Assembly: GCA_965223315.1 (NCBI GenBank)
Contig: CBDCWD010000004.1
Location: 3,348,001-3,412,000, forward strand
Length of the DNA: 64,000 bases
DNA from: Nitrospira_E sp965223315
Lineage (GTDB): Bacteria; Nitrospirota; Nitrospiria; Nitrospirales; UBA8639
Direction of reading: 5' to 3'
Below are positions 52,381-60,044 of the stretch, one piece after another. Numbering within the stretch: the first letter of the stretch is position 1; each line of letters opens with the position of its first letter. The notes under the pieces are model-generated. The model saw nothing but the letters and a program-made list of their open reading frames with translations, had not been told where the DNA came from and made no database searches. The translations under genes were made by a program, and so were the position numbers.

Positions 52381-52504
52381 TGGGAATGGTCAAAAAAGTC
52401 CGTCCAGCAAGGCCGCAGCCCTTTTTGCGCGCGGAGCGTACTGGTACTACGTGAGCAAGGAAAAAGGGCGAGAACGCCGCTGGCGGCTTTTTTCAACATT
52501 CCCA
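52381..52504 (+). repeat. 124-bp inverted-repeat element, second copy
   Basis: Same element as 40146-40267, same orientation, with a nearly identical interior (tccgtccagcaaggccgcag, gcgcgcggagcgtactggta). The outer arms differ from copy 1 (tgggaatg here, ggggctgt there), yet pair with each other on the two sides (cattccca at 52497-52504). The right arm runs directly into the AGGAGG of the next gene. Confidence 0.87.
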
Positions 52505-52517
52505 GGAGGATAGCTTC

Positions 52518-52940
52518 ATGACCAGGACAAGCCTTTCCCTAATTTTTCTGAGCCTGATATGCCTCCTCCCATTGACGGCCTCTGCGGAACAACCTGTCTC
52601 CACTGACTGTGAAGTGGCCCAGGAGAAAATGAAGCAAGCACAGGACACGCGTGCTCCTCTTGAGCGTCAACGGGAAGACACACAAAAACGTGTGCGACAC
52701 ATATACGAAAGCCTTTTTATCTGTCACTCCACGACTCTTTTGAGCAAACAGCATCAACTCCATTGCCGGCAACTGGAACAGGAAGCTCCCAAGCAATTTC
52801 AAACCATGATTAGGCTTGTGACCGCATCTCATAAGGCTTCGCTACACATAAACGCACTCACCAAGCAAGCCGAACAAGCTTGCGTCATACCTTCTGCCAA
52901 AGCATCACTCACTTCCTTCAGCCACAATTCTGGCCGCTAA
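52518..52940 (+). CDS. Small periplasmic protein, unknown function
   Basis: 140 residues. Signal peptide LSLIFLSLICLLPLTASA with an ASA cleavage site, then a helical, charged mature protein with four cysteines (DCEVAQEK, LFICHS, QLHCRQL, EQACVIP) that could form two disulfides. I recognise no domain. AGGAGG is 8 nt before ATG 52518 and is overlapped by the right arm of the repeat. A similar arm (gggtctgttcaaaaaag, 52948-52964) lies immediately after the stop, so the gene is bracketed by repeat ends. Confidence 0.72.
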   Translation: MTRTSLSLIFLSLICLLPLTASAEQPVSTDCEVAQEKMKQAQDTRAPLERQREDTQKRVRHIYESLFICHSTTLLSKQHQLHCRQLEQEAPKQFQTMIRLVTASHKASLHINALTKQAEQACVIPSAKASLTSFSHNSGR

Positions 52941-52947
52941 GCGCCTC

Positions 52948-52964
52948 GGGTCTGTTCAAAAAAG
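52948..52964 (+). repeat. Isolated arm of the 122-bp element
   Basis: gggtctgttcaaaaaag, nearly identical to the outer arm of the element at 40146, 8 nt past the stop of the small periplasmic protein gene. The sequence after it (gttcgacttgctcaccatga, then ctgtcgaaggaac) resembles another common intergenic palindrome. No full element. Confidence 0.65.
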
Positions 52965-53061
52965 CATGTTCTGAGTTGTTCGACTTGCTCACCATGAATC
53001 TGTCGAAGGAACCTGCCCTGAGCGTGCCAAAGGGAAGGACGGAATGGAGGGAGAGAAACGA

Positions 53062-53493
53062 CTATTCGGGGAGTTCGATGCCGCCGCCTTCGAGATCAGT
53101 GTCGATCCCGGCCAGTTCCATTTTATTCCCGACCCGCCACCATTCGGCAGAGACCTCGGATAGCGTGCCTTTTGATGTGTAAAATTTTGCTGAAGGAATG
53201 CTCACGGTTGCCTTGTCAGCTTTATGAATCTCCATAACGGTCGTTTTCAACGTGGTATCTTCGACTTTGAGCATGTCGGGTGTACTGGTGAGTAAGAAAC
53301 GGTCATTGGGGTTTGTTTCCCAGGCGTTCTGTTTTAAGGTGGCCACTTCCGTGCCCGTCGGCATAAAAAGCCCCATAGTCAGCACCAGTTTCTGTTGGTC
53401 TTCCACCCATTCAATGCGGAGTTGTTCTTTACCATGCGCCACAAATGTGCCATTGGTATTCCGCAACGTATTAGTACCTAGTTGAATATCCAC
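53062..53493 (-). CDS. Hypothetical protein
   Basis: 143 residues with GTG start and GGAGGG 8 nt upstream. The start MDIQLGTNTLRNTNGTFVAHG lacks a signal; the sequence is probably all-beta with many Thr and Val and has no Cys. There is no recognised motif. The acidic C-terminus ends DLEGGGIELPE. Isolated between a flippase-like gene 115 nt upstream and repeat remnants. Composition is protein-like, so I consider it real. Confidence 0.68.
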   Translation of the reverse strand: MDIQLGTNTLRNTNGTFVAHGKEQLRIEWVEDQQKLVLTMGLFMPTGTEVATLKQNAWETNPNDRFLLTSTPDMLKVEDTTLKTTVMEIHKADKATVSIPSAKFYTSKGTLSEVSAEWWRVGNKMELAGIDTDLEGGGIELPE

Positions 53494-53608
53494 CGGAACG
53501 CCCTCCTTTTACACCCACAGCTATTTCCGCCCGATTATTCCTGAGAAGCCTTATAAAACTCAAGTGATGTGAGTCGGGATACTATCACGGAGCTCAAAAC
53601 CCACAGGC

Positions 53609-54607
53609 CTAGACTGAGGAAGAAGACTCCGGCAGCATAGGGAGGTCGTTGCCTTTTAACGCCAGCAAACATACCAGCCCGATGACAATCCAAAGAATCT
53701 CCCGAACTCGCCGAATGAGGGCAAAAGTGATTCCTGTGACTTCCGTATATCCAAAGCTCATGAGCAAGACCGTGTAGCCAGCTTCTTGGGCGCCTAAACT
53801 GCCAGGAATAAAAAACGTGCCCCCTTTGATAAACACCGTCAGCGCCGCAATTGAAATAGAGGCCCACACATCAATGCTCACATTCAGGCAATACAAGATG
53901 GCATAGACCTCCAACGTTTCACAAAACCACGCCAGAAAAAACGTGCCAAATGCCACATAAAATGTACGGCGATTTTCGGAATAAAACCGCCGTATCGTAT
54001 TATCCATTTCTTGTAATTGACTTTCCCGTTTTTCAAGAAACCCGAGCTGAATACCACAAGTCCGCAAGAGCGTTAACGACCCCATCCCCAAGCCATACCG
54101 TTGAAACAAGACAAACAAAGCCACGCCAAATGCCAAGAATCCCAAACTGGCCAACATGGCCAGCCAGTAGTGGCTGGCGGCGTCCATAATCCAAAATGCT
54201 AAGCCGAGCCCCACCACAATAAAGAGCATTTGCGCCAACGTCATGGTGGTCTTTGCCGTAATGACGGAAGCCATGCCCTCGACAATCGGAACGCCATAGC
54301 GTCTAAGCAAGTAGGCTTTCAAAGGTTCTCCACCCACATAAGCCGCCGGCGTCGTAACATTGACCGTTTCACCCGCCATACGGATGGCAAATAATCTCAG
54401 AAATCCAACCCGCCGGGCAGAAGCTCCCAGCGTGAGCCACCACCCCCAGGCTTCCAGCCCGTACACGATGACCATGGGCAGCAGGATGAGGCAGAAAGCA
54501 ATCGGCTCAATTTGCGAGAGAGCCTGCAGAATCGGGGGGATACCAACGTGCCACACAATCCCAACCAAGGCAGCCAGCCCGCAGGTCAGGAAGATAATCT
54601 TAAGCAC
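53609..54607 (-). CDS. Flippase-like protein (lysylphosphatidylglycerol synthase TM family)
   Basis: 332 residues, eight or so membrane helices. VGIVWHVGIPPIL in the first helix, AGETVNVTTPAAYVGGEPLKAYLL (the family's conserved loop, about 75-100), and FIPGSLGAQEAGYTVL near the end are typical of the UPF0104/YbhN group found as the membrane half of MprF and in the HpnL-type proteins that move lipids. As the last gene of a cluster with AEP and CDP-alcohol enzymes (8-nt overlap with the phosphotransferase gene), it may translocate the modified lipid. Function inferred from fold and context. Confidence 0.82.
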   Translation of the reverse strand: MLKIIFLTCGLAALVGIVWHVGIPPILQALSQIEPIAFCLILLPMVIVYGLEAWGWWLTLGASARRVGFLRLFAIRMAGETVNVTTPAAYVGGEPLKAYLLRRYGVPIVEGMASVITAKTTMTLAQMLFIVVGLGLAFWIMDAASHYWLAMLASLGFLAFGVALFVLFQRYGLGMGSLTLLRTCGIQLGFLEKRESQLQEMDNTIRRFYSENRRTFYVAFGTFFLAWFCETLEVYAILYCLNVSIDVWASISIAALTVFIKGGTFFIPGSLGAQEAGYTVLLMSFGYTEVTGITFALIRRVREILWIVIGLVCLLALKGNDLPMLPESSSSV

Positions 54608-56108
54608 GAGAGATGACGTTTCGACGGAGAACCCAGGCCATGGCCATCACAAAAAACCACGAACCAATCGCGGCCACCGCCAAGAACCAATGGAGAAAAC
54701 CCAGACCCGCACAAATCAGGACAACAACAGAAAAGTCCCGGTTGGCGACACGACTTAACAGAAAATGTATTTTTTCACGCTCCGCTTTCGTATATCGCTG
54801 TGAATCTTGTGAACGGGACTGCACCTGCCGCGCCGCATTCACTAATAGTAAAGACACCACGTTCGCCAATATGGCCGACGCGCCAAGAATCAACGGCAAC
54901 TGCGTCTGTTCCCAGGGTCCCTGAAGATACGCGCCGCAGGCAATCCCCGCAAAAACGGCCAGATGCACCACATTATCAGCCCAAATATCTAACTCCTGAC
55001 CAAATTTGGATTCGGAAAAGGTGAGCCGCGCCACCTCGCCATCGCAGCAATCAATGATCACCGCCAACTGAAACAACAAGGCGCCGATCAGGGCATACCC
55101 CCAAGAACCGGGAATAAAAAACCCAGCCGCCACTAACCCCACGATCATAGACACCATGGTAATGGTATTCGGCGACCAATGGAGTCGCAGAAACAACCGC
55201 GTAAACAGGCCGGAACACTTGCGGTTCACATAACGATCCACAACGCCGTCCAGCCCTCCTTTGATTGTTTGCAGAGAACGGATCAAGGTTTGTTCGGCAT
55301 GTTTCGGGCCGTGAGGGCCACGGACATCGCGGAACCAATGCCTTCGGCTGGAAATCGTCTGGACTGTGCCTTCCACCGCCGCTTGCTCCAACGCTAGACG
55401 CAATGGATTCGTTCCTTGTGCATGTAACACACCGGAGATTCCCAACAACCGCCCGGGCAGAACCAGAAGATCGCCAAGAAGCGGCAAGCGTGAGGTATCC
55501 CCAAGAGATCCCTGAGAAAATCGTTCCATCGATGGAGACATCGGAGGATCGCGAAAGACAACCGAGGACGCCGCCTGCCCCTCCACACGTTCCCCTTTGA
55601 TCACCACACCCGGATTACCCTCATGATAGCCTTCCTTCAACTGCCCCACGACAACAACAGCCTTGCCCTGCGCGCCTTCTTGCCGCAACCGTTGAACAAG
55701 GGAGGCGGAAAATATCGTGTGACACCCCACAACCATACATGCCCCACTCACCTCATCAGCCAAGGTTTCCCAGGTTTGCGGATCATGTGGAGGAAACTCC
55801 CGAACAGGCAACCATCGTACGGCTGCTTGCAGCCGGCTATCGTTGCTCAACAAATGCCGTAACTGCCGTTCCTCACGTCCCGCCAGCACCCATATTTGGG
55901 ATATCCCCCCCCGCTGGAGCGTGAGGACCGCCCGCTGAAACAACGTCATCCCGCCGACTTGCAAGAGCGGACTCGGGATGGCCTCGTGAGCGCTCATTCC
56001 GCCAGCCGTAAAGACGCCCGAAGAAGTCAGTAGAATCGCCGTATCAACGACATCTGTTGTTTCTTGTTTAAGAATTCCATCCATCTCCACAACCAGGATC
56101 AACGGCAC
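54600..56108 (-). CDS. NTase-like/CDP-alcohol phosphotransferase fusion
   Basis: 502 residues. The C-terminal half has the CDP-alcohol phosphotransferase signature DCCDGEVAR...G...D...D (D353, D356, G357, A360, R361, G370, D374, D378) with six membrane helices. The N-terminal half (about 20-270) resembles a sugar nucleotidyltransferase (PLLQVGGMTLFQRAVLTL, ISQIWVLAG) but lacks the G-x-G-x-R loop, so it may be inactive. Overall layout recalls IPCT-DIPPS fusions, which make inositol phosphodiesters. Here the neighbour NTase could supply CMP-AEP. GTG start at 56108 overlaps the upstream gene by 10 nt; the exact start is uncertain. Confidence 0.83.
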   Translation of the reverse strand: MPLILVVEMDGILKQETTDVVDTAILLTSSGVFTAGGMSAHEAIPSPLLQVGGMTLFQRAVLTLQRGGISQIWVLAGREERQLRHLLSNDSRLQAAVRWLPVREFPPHDPQTWETLADEVSGACMVVGCHTIFSASLVQRLRQEGAQGKAVVVVGQLKEGYHEGNPGVVIKGERVEGQAASSVVFRDPPMSPSMERFSQGSLGDTSRLPLLGDLLVLPGRLLGISGVLHAQGTNPLRLALEQAAVEGTVQTISSRRHWFRDVRGPHGPKHAEQTLIRSLQTIKGGLDGVVDRYVNRKCSGLFTRLFLRLHWSPNTITMVSMIVGLVAAGFFIPGSWGYALIGALLFQLAVIIDCCDGEVARLTFSESKFGQELDIWADNVVHLAVFAGIACGAYLQGPWEQTQLPLILGASAILANVVSLLLVNAARQVQSRSQDSQRYTKAEREKIHFLLSRVANRDFSVVVLICAGLGFLHWFLAVAAIGSWFFVMAMAWVLRRNVISRA

Positions 56109-56875
56109 AACAATGATGATGAGATAGAGCCCGACGCCACATTATTCTCTATCGCTTGTATCGCTGGCAAGACATGCGAGATCGCCCGCTGCACATCCTC
56201 GGGAAAATCAATCTCAATCCAGGGTAATCCCCCAATTTTTTCATAGCCAACTGACACATCACGAAAAAATATCGAGAGGGCATCCTCATATTCCATATCC
56301 AACCTTCCAGCATCCAGGCAAGCTTGGACGGACCGCAGGAGCACAGGAATGTCGGATTTCTGCACCTTGAGAAAACCCACACCTTCTCCCGCTTCCTCAA
56401 AATCAGAAGGCAGAACCTTGCTTAACGACAGCACGCGGCCACCACTGGCAGCCACCATACATTCTTCAGATTCTTGTTTCACGGTCTCATCTATCAACAA
56501 TGCCGACGCGTGGGATGATTGGACCAGCCGAGTCAATATTTCTGAGACATACAGAACATCAGCATCCATGAGCACCATATCCGTATCCATCTCCTCCCGC
56601 GCTGCCCATAGCGAAGTGATACTTCCCCGCTCAAATTGATCATTCACGACCCATCGTATGGCAACTCCAGGGAATTCTGTGGCAACCGCTTCACGGATCG
56701 CCTGTTGCGCGAAACCCACAACCAGCACAATTTGAGATATCCCCAGTTGAGTCAGACATTCCAGATGCCGGGACAAAAGAGTCCGCCCGCCAACCTCTAC
56801 CAGGCATTTAGGTTTGCCCCGCGTCACATTCTGCAACCGGCGTCCGACACCTGCCGCAAGAATAATAGCCTTCAT
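56099..56875 (-). CDS. Nucleotidyltransferase, probably CTP-dependent (PntC/LicC-like)
   Basis: 258 residues with an intact NTase N-terminus: ILAAGVGRRLQNVTRGKPKC (G-x-G-x-R and KPKC), VVGFAQQAIREAV, NDQFERGSITSLWAA, VLMDADVLY as metal site, then a C-terminal WIEIDFPEDVQRA. The KPKC and the ERGSxxSL segments are typical of the choline-phosphate and AEP cytidylyltransferase group. Adjacent AEP-type transaminase and decarboxylase genes point to CMP-AEP formation. It overlaps the downstream gene by 10 nt and the upstream transaminase by 4 nt. No PEP mutase domain is fused to it. Confidence 0.82.
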   Translation of the reverse strand: MKAIILAAGVGRRLQNVTRGKPKCLVEVGGRTLLSRHLECLTQLGISQIVLVVGFAQQAIREAVATEFPGVAIRWVVNDQFERGSITSLWAAREEMDTDMVLMDADVLYVSEILTRLVQSSHASALLIDETVKQESEECMVAASGGRVLSLSKVLPSDFEEAGEGVGFLKVQKSDIPVLLRSVQACLDAGRLDMEYEDALSIFFRDVSVGYEKIGGLPWIEIDFPEDVQRAISHVLPAIQAIENNVASGSISSSLLCR

Positions 56876-57960
56876 GCCCGCACGACCTCCAATGTTTCCT
56901 GAAATGCCGAGAGGAATCCTTCGATATTCTCATCCGTCAACGCGCCTATATTCGCGACCCGAAAAATTTTGTCCTCCAATTGGGCCTGTCCGGCATAGAT
57001 CACATACCCTGCTTGCTTCAAGCCATCATGCAACTGAGGATAAGTCACCCTATCAGGCAGATGAAAAGCCGTCAGCGTATTGCCTTGCACATCAGGCGGC
57101 AACACGGCTTTGACACCCAACCGTTGCATGCGTGAGCGAATCTTCGCAGCATAGCCTTGAAAACGTTGGAGCCGATTAGCCACCCCTTCTTCCAGCAATT
57201 CATCCAAAGCTTCCCGAAAGGCATAATAGACTTGGACAGCTGGAGTAAATGGAATCGTCCCGCGTTCTTGCTCGTCATAATAATTCGCCAAATTTAGATA
57301 CCAGGAGCGCTTGGGATATTTTTTCACTTGCTCCATAAACCCTTTCCGCGCCAGGACAAAGGAGACGCCGGGAAACCCTTGAATACATTTCTGGGCCGAC
57401 CCCGCCACCAGGTACATGTGACTGCCGCCAATGTCTAACGCCTCTCCGCCTAAACCACTCACCGAATCCACCATAAACACCCGATTTTTTCCATCAACCA
57501 TGTCTGCAATTTCTTTGACGGGATTGATAAAGCCCAATGTCGTCTCATGATGCACCATGGCTACCGTATACACCTCGGGATGTTGGATCATCGCCAGCTC
57601 CACCTTCTTCACATCAGGCGCCACACCCCAATCAAATTTCATGTCCGGCACGCCAAGCCGATGCATCTTGATCATGGCGGACAGCCGTTCGCCATAAATC
57701 CCATTGGTAATCACCATCGCCCGTTTTCCCATGGGCACACTGGACAACAACGCCGCTTCCACCGCTGCTGTACCAGAGCCCGTGAGAAGAATTGCCGTAT
57801 ATTCGTCCTCCTCCCCAGGAACAAACGCGTTCAGCAATTTGTAGCGAATATCGAGAATTAATTCGGCACATTCCGACTCCCGATGACAAATATCCGGCTG
57901 CAACAGTGCCTGCCGCACACGCTCAGACACATTCACCGGGCCCGGGTTTAATAAAATCAT
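56872..57960 (-). CDS. 2-aminoethylphosphonate:pyruvate transaminase-like enzyme
   Basis: 362-residue PLP class V aminotransferase. It begins ILLNPGPVNVSERVRQAL, the signature of AEP transaminases (PhnW group), has ILLTGSGTAAVEAALLS, VMVHHET-like segment AMVHHETTLGF, DSVSGLGGEALDI, and the PLP-lysine segment AGSAQKCIQGFPGVSFV (K191). In biosynthesis it would aminate phosphonoacetaldehyde to 2-aminoethylphosphonate; the same reaction runs in reverse in degradation. Its position next to a cytidylyltransferase supports synthesis. Starts 47 nt after the decarboxylase gene. Confidence 0.88.
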   Translation of the reverse strand: MILLNPGPVNVSERVRQALLQPDICHRESECAELILDIRYKLLNAFVPGEEDEYTAILLTGSGTAAVEAALLSSVPMGKRAMVITNGIYGERLSAMIKMHRLGVPDMKFDWGVAPDVKKVELAMIQHPEVYTVAMVHHETTLGFINPVKEIADMVDGKNRVFMVDSVSGLGGEALDIGGSHMYLVAGSAQKCIQGFPGVSFVLARKGFMEQVKKYPKRSWYLNLANYYDEQERGTIPFTPAVQVYYAFREALDELLEEGVANRLQRFQGYAAKIRSRMQRLGVKAVLPPDVQGNTLTAFHLPDRVTYPQLHDGLKQAGYVIYAGQAQLEDKIFRVANIGALTDENIEGFLSAFQETLEVVRA

Positions 57961-58007
57961 GTCCTGCAGTCCTTTATCGAAAAGAATGTCATATTCACAT
58001 CATCAAT

Positions 58008-58589
58008 TTAAGAAAAGCTCTGTTTAAACCGCTTCGTGATCTCGGCTGGAGGCAATGCAACGCGATCAGCTTCTTCCAACTGTTCATTCACTTTAATCAA
58101 CAAGAAACTTGGCCCTGCATCCGCAAGCATCGTCTTAAATTCATAGACAATATCTTCCCTCTCCCACACCCGCTCGATATTGACATAGCCCGCCGCTTTA
58201 GCCATTTTGTCGAGCCCAACAATCCGCGAATAAGTAGGCTGATTCCCTGTCGTCCCATACACTTCATTGTCGAAGACGACATGAATCAAATTCTTTGGCT
58301 TCAATGCACCAATCGTGGCCAGCGTCCCTAAACTCATCAACACATTCCCATCGCCATCAAAGACCACGACCGTTTTTTGCGGTTGCGCCAAAGCCAAACC
58401 CAAACCAATCCCAGCCGTTGCCCCCATAGACCCAATCATATAAAAATTCTGATCACGGTCACGCAACTTACAGGCCTCACGCGAAGGAAACCCATTGCAC
58501 ACGATAAGCGGCTCATCCGTCAGCAATTCAAAAATCGCCGCCATGGCCTGCGCCCGGCTCTGCATCACCCCTTCTTCAGGACCAATCAT
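58008..58589 (-). CDS. ThDP-dependent decarboxylase, C-terminal (ThDP-binding) subunit
   Basis: About 193 residues, the second half of a phosphonopyruvate/sulfopyruvate decarboxylase-type enzyme. FYMIGSMGATAGIGLGLALA and VVVFDGDGNVLMSLGTLATIG give the GDG ThDP motif, ending near HVVFDN; VYGTTGNQPTYSRIVG follows. It acts with the product of the next upstream gene. In most phosphonate pathways this is one polypeptide, whereas sulfopyruvate decarboxylase ComDE is split like this. The downstream AEP transaminase favours phosphonopyruvate as substrate. ATG 58589 is preferred (GAGG 8 nt before); an upstream in-frame start at 58652 has repetitive sequence. Confidence 0.86.
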   Translation of the reverse strand: MIGPEEGVMQSRAQAMAAIFELLTDEPLIVCNGFPSREACKLRDRDQNFYMIGSMGATAGIGLGLALAQPQKTVVVFDGDGNVLMSLGTLATIGALKPKNLIHVVFDNEVYGTTGNQPTYSRIVGLDKMAKAAGYVNIERVWEREDIVYEFKTMLADAGPSFLLIKVNEQLEEADRVALPPAEITKRFKQSFS

Positions 58590-58707
58590 CGGGAAACCTC
58601 GTGAAAAGTGAGAAGTGAAAAGTAAGAAGCCAAAGTTAAAAAAGGGCCCCAATAATAGCTAACTGTATTCCTCATCTTATCTTCTCACGTTTTCCTTTTC
58701 ACTCCTT

Positions 58708-59205
58708 TTATGGCTGCACCGTCTTCACCACGCCTTTTTTCAAAAGCAGCGCCACCGGAATCCGCTGTTCCATAAAGGTCTTCGCGGTCCACTGAAGATC
58801 CTCCACAACAGATTCAGATGTGAGCGTCCGGTGCGGAATCTTCGCCATATCCAGAAGCGCCGTCATGGTTGCTCCCATGACCAAATGCTCCGGCGCATCT
58901 TTCCCTTCAAACCCACGCCATGACACCAGCAACAAACAGGGAATTTGATAAATCAAATTCAAGGATTCTAAGATATTCAGCGCATTGCCTAACCCTGAAT
59001 TCTGCATCAGCACGGCAGGAATCTTCCCACCAAAATACGCGCCCGCCGCCATGGCTACCGCCTCATCTTCACGAACGGCAGGCGTATACATCCGCTCTTC
59101 CGTCAGGTGCGCTATGATCCCTCCAAGTATGGTATCCGGCACTCCTGTAAAGAAGTCGAACCCAATTCCCTGAAGACCTTTCACAAAATCGTCGGCTTCT
59201 AACAT
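58708..59205 (-). CDS. ThDP-dependent decarboxylase, N-terminal (PYR) subunit
   Basis: About 165 residues. FFTGVPDTILGGIIAHL and AVREDEAVAMAAGAYFGG carry the conserved Glu that activates ThDP, followed by PAVLMQNSGLGNALNILESL and SWRGFEGKDAPEHLVMG. All match the N-terminal domain of phosphonopyruvate decarboxylase (Ppd) and ComD. The product must pair with the subunit encoded from 58589. A 118-nt gap with low-complexity DNA separates the two. GGAGAG is 6 nt before ATG 59205; 59211 is an alternative. First gene of the cluster, so its promoter should lie just upstream. Confidence 0.86.
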   Translation of the reverse strand: MLEADDFVKGLQGIGFDFFTGVPDTILGGIIAHLTEERMYTPAVREDEAVAMAAGAYFGGKIPAVLMQNSGLGNALNILESLNLIYQIPCLLLVSWRGFEGKDAPEHLVMGATMTALLDMAKIPHRTLTSESVVEDLQWTAKTFMEQRIPVALLLKKGVVKTVQP

Positions 59206-59501
59206 CGCCATCTCTCCAGAACATGACACAACGCTCGTGTTCGCCCAAAGATGAGCGAGACGCGCGTCTCAAGAAAAAAATCTTTCAGATTAAATCTACC
59301 TGCAGAAACGAGTGGTGGATAACACCGGCACACGTAGAATGAGGAAATATGCCGAACAAAGGGAGAGATTATAGCCCCCGACTAGGGCGGTTCTCAAGAA
59401 AATCGCACGGAGAAGTTGCGAGAAAAATTCGGAAAAGAGTAGACTATCGTATTGCCCTCATAAACAGGCTTCTTTTCAATCTTGCAAAAATTTTTTATTC
59501 C

Positions 59502-59903
59502 ATGAAATCAAAAAAACGAGTATCGAAATCTACGTATACTGAAGAGCATGCCAAAAGTGGATTAACGGCAAAACTGCCTCAACTGGAGACATGGCCCAAT
59601 CAATACCCCGGCTATCAAATTACCATTGACATTCCAGAATACACCGCCATTTGCCCAAAGACCGGCCTTCCGGATTTTGGAACCATTCAACTCACCTATG
59701 TGCCAGATCAATCCTGCATCGAACTCAAATCGCTCAAAGTCTATATTCATGCCTACCGCAATATTGGCATCTTCTACGAAAACGCCGTCAATAAAATTTT
59801 GGCCGACGTCGTCAAAGTCTGCAAGCCCGTCTCCGCAACCGTCATCGGAGACTTCACCGCCCGCGGCGGCCTCAGCAGCACCATCCAAGCCTCCTACCCG
59901 TAA
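59502..59903 (+). CDS. queF: NADPH-dependent 7-cyano-7-deazaguanine reductase QueF
   Basis: About 133 residues of the short (monofunctional T-fold) QueF class. YTAICPKTGLPDFGTIQLTYVPD carries the catalytic Cys in AICPKTGLPDFG; ELKSLKVYIHAYRNIGIFYEN holds the substrate-binding region. It reduces preQ0 to preQ1 in queuosine biosynthesis. The frame is open upstream to ATG 59349, giving 51 extra basic residues that do not look like QueF; ATG 59502 is chosen by family length, though its RBS is poor. No preQ1 riboswitch was found upstream. It is transcribed away from the decarboxylase operon. Confidence 0.9.
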   Translation: MKSKKRVSKSTYTEEHAKSGLTAKLPQLETWPNQYPGYQITIDIPEYTAICPKTGLPDFGTIQLTYVPDQSCIELKSLKVYIHAYRNIGIFYENAVNKILADVVKVCKPVSATVIGDFTARGGLSSTIQASYP

Positions 59904-59918
59904 TCCTCGAAATCTTTT

Positions 59919-59960
59919 AGGGGTCAGACTCGAATTAATTAATTCGAGTCTGACCCCTAT
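59919..59960. repeat. Perfect 42-bp palindrome, GGGGTCAGACTCGAATTAATT family
   Basis: taggggtcagactcgaatta followed by its exact complement, with no spacer. It is the same arm as at 36749-36774 and 38251-38272. It lies 16 nt past the queF stop and could also serve as a terminator, though no T-run follows. A spacerless palindrome is unstable in vivo, so it is probably a fused or deleted form of the longer element. Confidence 0.9.
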
Positions 59961-60044
59961 AGATACTCTGAAACCTGACCTTAGGGAACAGTTCTCAGTG
60001 GCAACCCCTAAGCAGTTCGGGCGGACGTCTCACATGAAGGCTAA

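Noticed and set aside
52282..52521. 79-codon plus-strand frame across the 124-bp repeat
   Set aside because: Created by the repeat and flanking debris; no conserved features, ends inside the next start codon.
53535..53867. 110-codon minus-strand frame overlapping the flippase-like gene
   Set aside because: Alternative frame of the same region; the flippase-like frame has the family motifs.
59400..59501. preQ1 riboswitch upstream of queF
   Set aside because: No compact hairpin followed by an A-rich tail with the expected conserved bases was found.
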